This document shows, piece by piece, positions 19,202 through 20,389 of a stretch of 20,389 nucleotides of DNA (positions within the stretch are counted from its first letter, which is position 1; each line of letters opens with the position of its first letter). A program made the translations under genes and the position numbers. The notes below the pieces were generated by a model. That model did no database searches and was not told the origin of the DNA. It saw nothing but the letters and a program-made list of their open reading frames with translations. The stretch covers positions 1-20,389 of the forward strand of contig JASFWK010000029.1 in the NCBI GenBank assembly GCA_050049355.1, given 5' to 3'. The stretch comes from JASFWK01 sp050049355 (lineage in GTDB: Bacteria > Chloroflexota > Anaerolineae > B4-G1 > DUEL01).

Positions 19202-20389
19202 ATGCAGGCCTATTGCATGAAGTGCAAAGCCAAACGAGAGATTGAGGATCCTGAGCCGGTCTTCACCTCCAATGCCCGACCCGCCACACGGGGAACCTGC
19301 CCGGTCTGTGGAACCAATCTATTCAGGATGGGTAGAACGCCAGCCCACAAAGGGATGGCACCCCCGCCCGCGCCAAAGCCGGATGGGCAATTGGTGATAG
19401 TTGAGTCGCCAGCCAAGGCGCGTACCTTGAGTCGCCTTCTGAACAAGGGCTACACTGTTCGTGCGTCGGTAGGCCACGTGCGCGATTTGCTCCGATCTTC
19501 TATGTCGGTGGATGTGGAGAACGACTTCAAGCCCCGCTATCGAATACCTAACGAGAAGCGGGACGTAGTTAAGGAACTGCGAGAGGAGGTCAAGGAAGCG
19601 GCCGAGGTCTTCCTGGCTACCGATCCGGACCGGGAGGGCGAGGCCATTGCCTGGCATCTGCTCGAGGCGGCGAGGATCAAACACTCCCAGGCCCGCCGCG
19701 TGGTCTTCCATGAGATCACGCGGCAAGCCGTGGAGGAGGCTTTCTCCCACCCGACGACGATCAACGAAGATCTGGTCGATGCTCAGCAAGCCCGGCGGAT
19801 CCTGGACCGGTTGGTGGGTTACAGCCTGAGCCCGCTTCTGTGGCGGAAGGTGCGGAGCCGGCTCAGCGCGGGTCGGGTGCAGTCGGTGGCGGTCCGCCTG
19901 GTGGTCGAGCGAGAGCGGGAGATTGAGAACTTCGTGCCCGAGGAGTACTGGTCCATAGAGGCGGAACTGGCCAAACGGGAGGATCGTCGCCCGCCCCGCA
20001 GTTTCGTCACCAAGCTCCACCGCATCGGCGGAGAGGAGGTGGATCTCAAGAACGAGGCCGCCACGCAAGAGGTGGTGGATGAATTGGAGGAAGCAACCTA
20101 CGTCGTGGCCTCGATCAAGAAGGGGAAGCGAAGGAGACGCCCTTCTCCGCCCTTCACCACCAGCACGATGCAGCAGAGGGCCTCGCGCCGCCTGCGCTTC
20201 ACGCCCCGCCGCACAATGCGCATCGCGCAGCAGCTCTACGAGGGAATCGACCTGGAGGGAGAGGGGTCGGTGGGGTTGATTACCTACATGCGCACCGATT
20301 CCACCAACGTCGCCGAGCAGGCCCAAACGGAGGCTCGGAAGTACATCGCCAAGCGGTATGGGGAGAGGTTCCTGCCTAAGAAACCCCCT
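19202..20389 (+). CDS. topA: DNA topoisomerase I with N-terminal DUF5679-like zinc ribbon (3' end outside window)
   Basis: The first 396 residues of a type IA topoisomerase, the enzyme that relaxes negative supercoils. Residues 1-44 form a separate zinc ribbon with Cys5, Cys8, Cys33 and Cys36 (YCMKCKAKREIEDPE...GTCPVCGTNLFRMG), which I recognise as the DUF5679 type, joined by a Pro-rich hinge (52-60). The Toprim domain starts at 63: LVIVESPAKA with catalytic Glu68, then DPDREGEAIAWH with Asp141, Asp143 and Glu145. RILDRLVGYSLSPLLWRKVRSRLSAGRVQSVAVRLV follows, and the catalytic tyrosine is Tyr362 in ITYMRTDST, offset from E. coli Tyr319 by about the length of the added ribbon. The ATG at 19202 has GAGG 5 bases upstream. 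The frame is open to the window edge. Confidence 0.96.
   Translation, partial: MQAYCMKCKAKREIEDPEPVFTSNARPATRGTCPVCGTNLFRMGRTPAHKGMAPPPAPKPDGQLVIVESPAKARTLSRLLNKGYTVRASVGHVRDLLRSSMSVDVENDFKPRYRIPNEKRDVVKELREEVKEAAEVFLATDPDREGEAIAWHLLEAARIKHSQARRVVFHEITRQAVEEAFSHPTTINEDLVDAQQARRILDRLVGYSLSPLLWRKVRSRLSAGRVQSVAVRLVVEREREIENFVPEEYWSIEAELAKREDRRPPRSFVTKLHRIGGEEVDLKNEAATQEVVDELEEATYVVASIKKGKRRRRPSPPFTTSTMQQRASRRLRFTPRRTMRIAQQLYEGIDLEGEGSVGLITYMRTDSTNVAEQAQTEARKYIAKRYGERFLPKKPP

Noticed and set aside
19319..20326. 335-aa minus-strand open frame opposite topA
   Set aside because: It lies wholly antisense to a clear topA frame with intact Toprim and catalytic motifs, and its translation shows no family features.
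1..20389. CRISPR arrays, insertion sequences, integrases, tRNA or rRNA genes
   Set aside because: No spaced direct repeats, transposase or integrase motifs, or cloverleaf and rRNA signatures were found on either strand by eye. Faint GGTTCRA-like words fall inside coding regions.

Overview
The window looks like an ordinary chromosomal stretch of a GC-rich bacterium, most likely a member of the Chloroflexota (Anaerolineae-like). This rests on overall character, not on a search: a topoisomerase I with an N-terminal DUF5679-type zinc ribbon, a Pro/Thr-linker lipoprotein, a large membrane-anchored NACHT/HEAT protein, a PP2C-like/transmembrane/beta-propeller protein, and two distinct M50 site-2-protease-like genes. 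No phage, transposon, CRISPR, rRNA or tRNA was seen.

Layout. (1) Bases 1-1157, plus strand: the 3' end of an rmlB-type dTDP-glucose 4,6-dehydratase overlapping a short TtcA-like PP-loop gene. (2) Bases 1270-3830, minus strand: a probable operon reading M50 protease with CBS domains, then a patatin-like phospholipase, then a small unknown protein, behind a near-consensus promoter. (3) Bases 4012-7392, minus strand: aspS then glnA, behind a promoter, a 20-codon leader ORF and a transcription attenuator. (4) Bases 7389-9910, minus strand: a membrane-anchored NACHT/HEAT-repeat protein with its own extended -10 promoter. (5) Bases 10061-12749, plus strand: tsaE, tsaB, rimI and a family 4 uracil-DNA glycosylase. 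(6) Bases 12998-16351, plus strand: a PP2C-like/TM/beta-propeller protein, an alkylguanine-DNA methyltransferase and a lipoprotein. (7) Bases 16560-20389, plus strand: an EGY1-like M50 protease, manC (mannose-1-phosphate guanylyltransferase) and the 5' part of topA.

The main discovery is the aspS leader. A strong promoter is followed by a Shine-Dalgarno and a 20-aa ORF, MAFAVLPIVNDDNPSGPWGG, with four consecutive Asx codons (Asn-Asp-Asp-Asn). It lies in the classical trp/phe attenuation geometry: a 1:2 hairpin directly after the control codons, an 8-bp 2:3 antiterminator whose arm 2 contains the leader stop codon, and a perfect 9-bp 3:4 terminator with a U-tract 36 nt before aspS. The AspRS carries His31, a residue associated with non-discriminating AspRS. 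Such an enzyme would supply both Asp-tRNA(Asp) and Asp-tRNA(Asn), the precursor of Asn-tRNA(Asn), which would explain why Asp and Asn codons are mixed in the sensor. The downstream glnA would supply glutamine, the amide donor for that transamidation. The leader and RNA arms are read directly from the sequence; the regulatory logic is inference.
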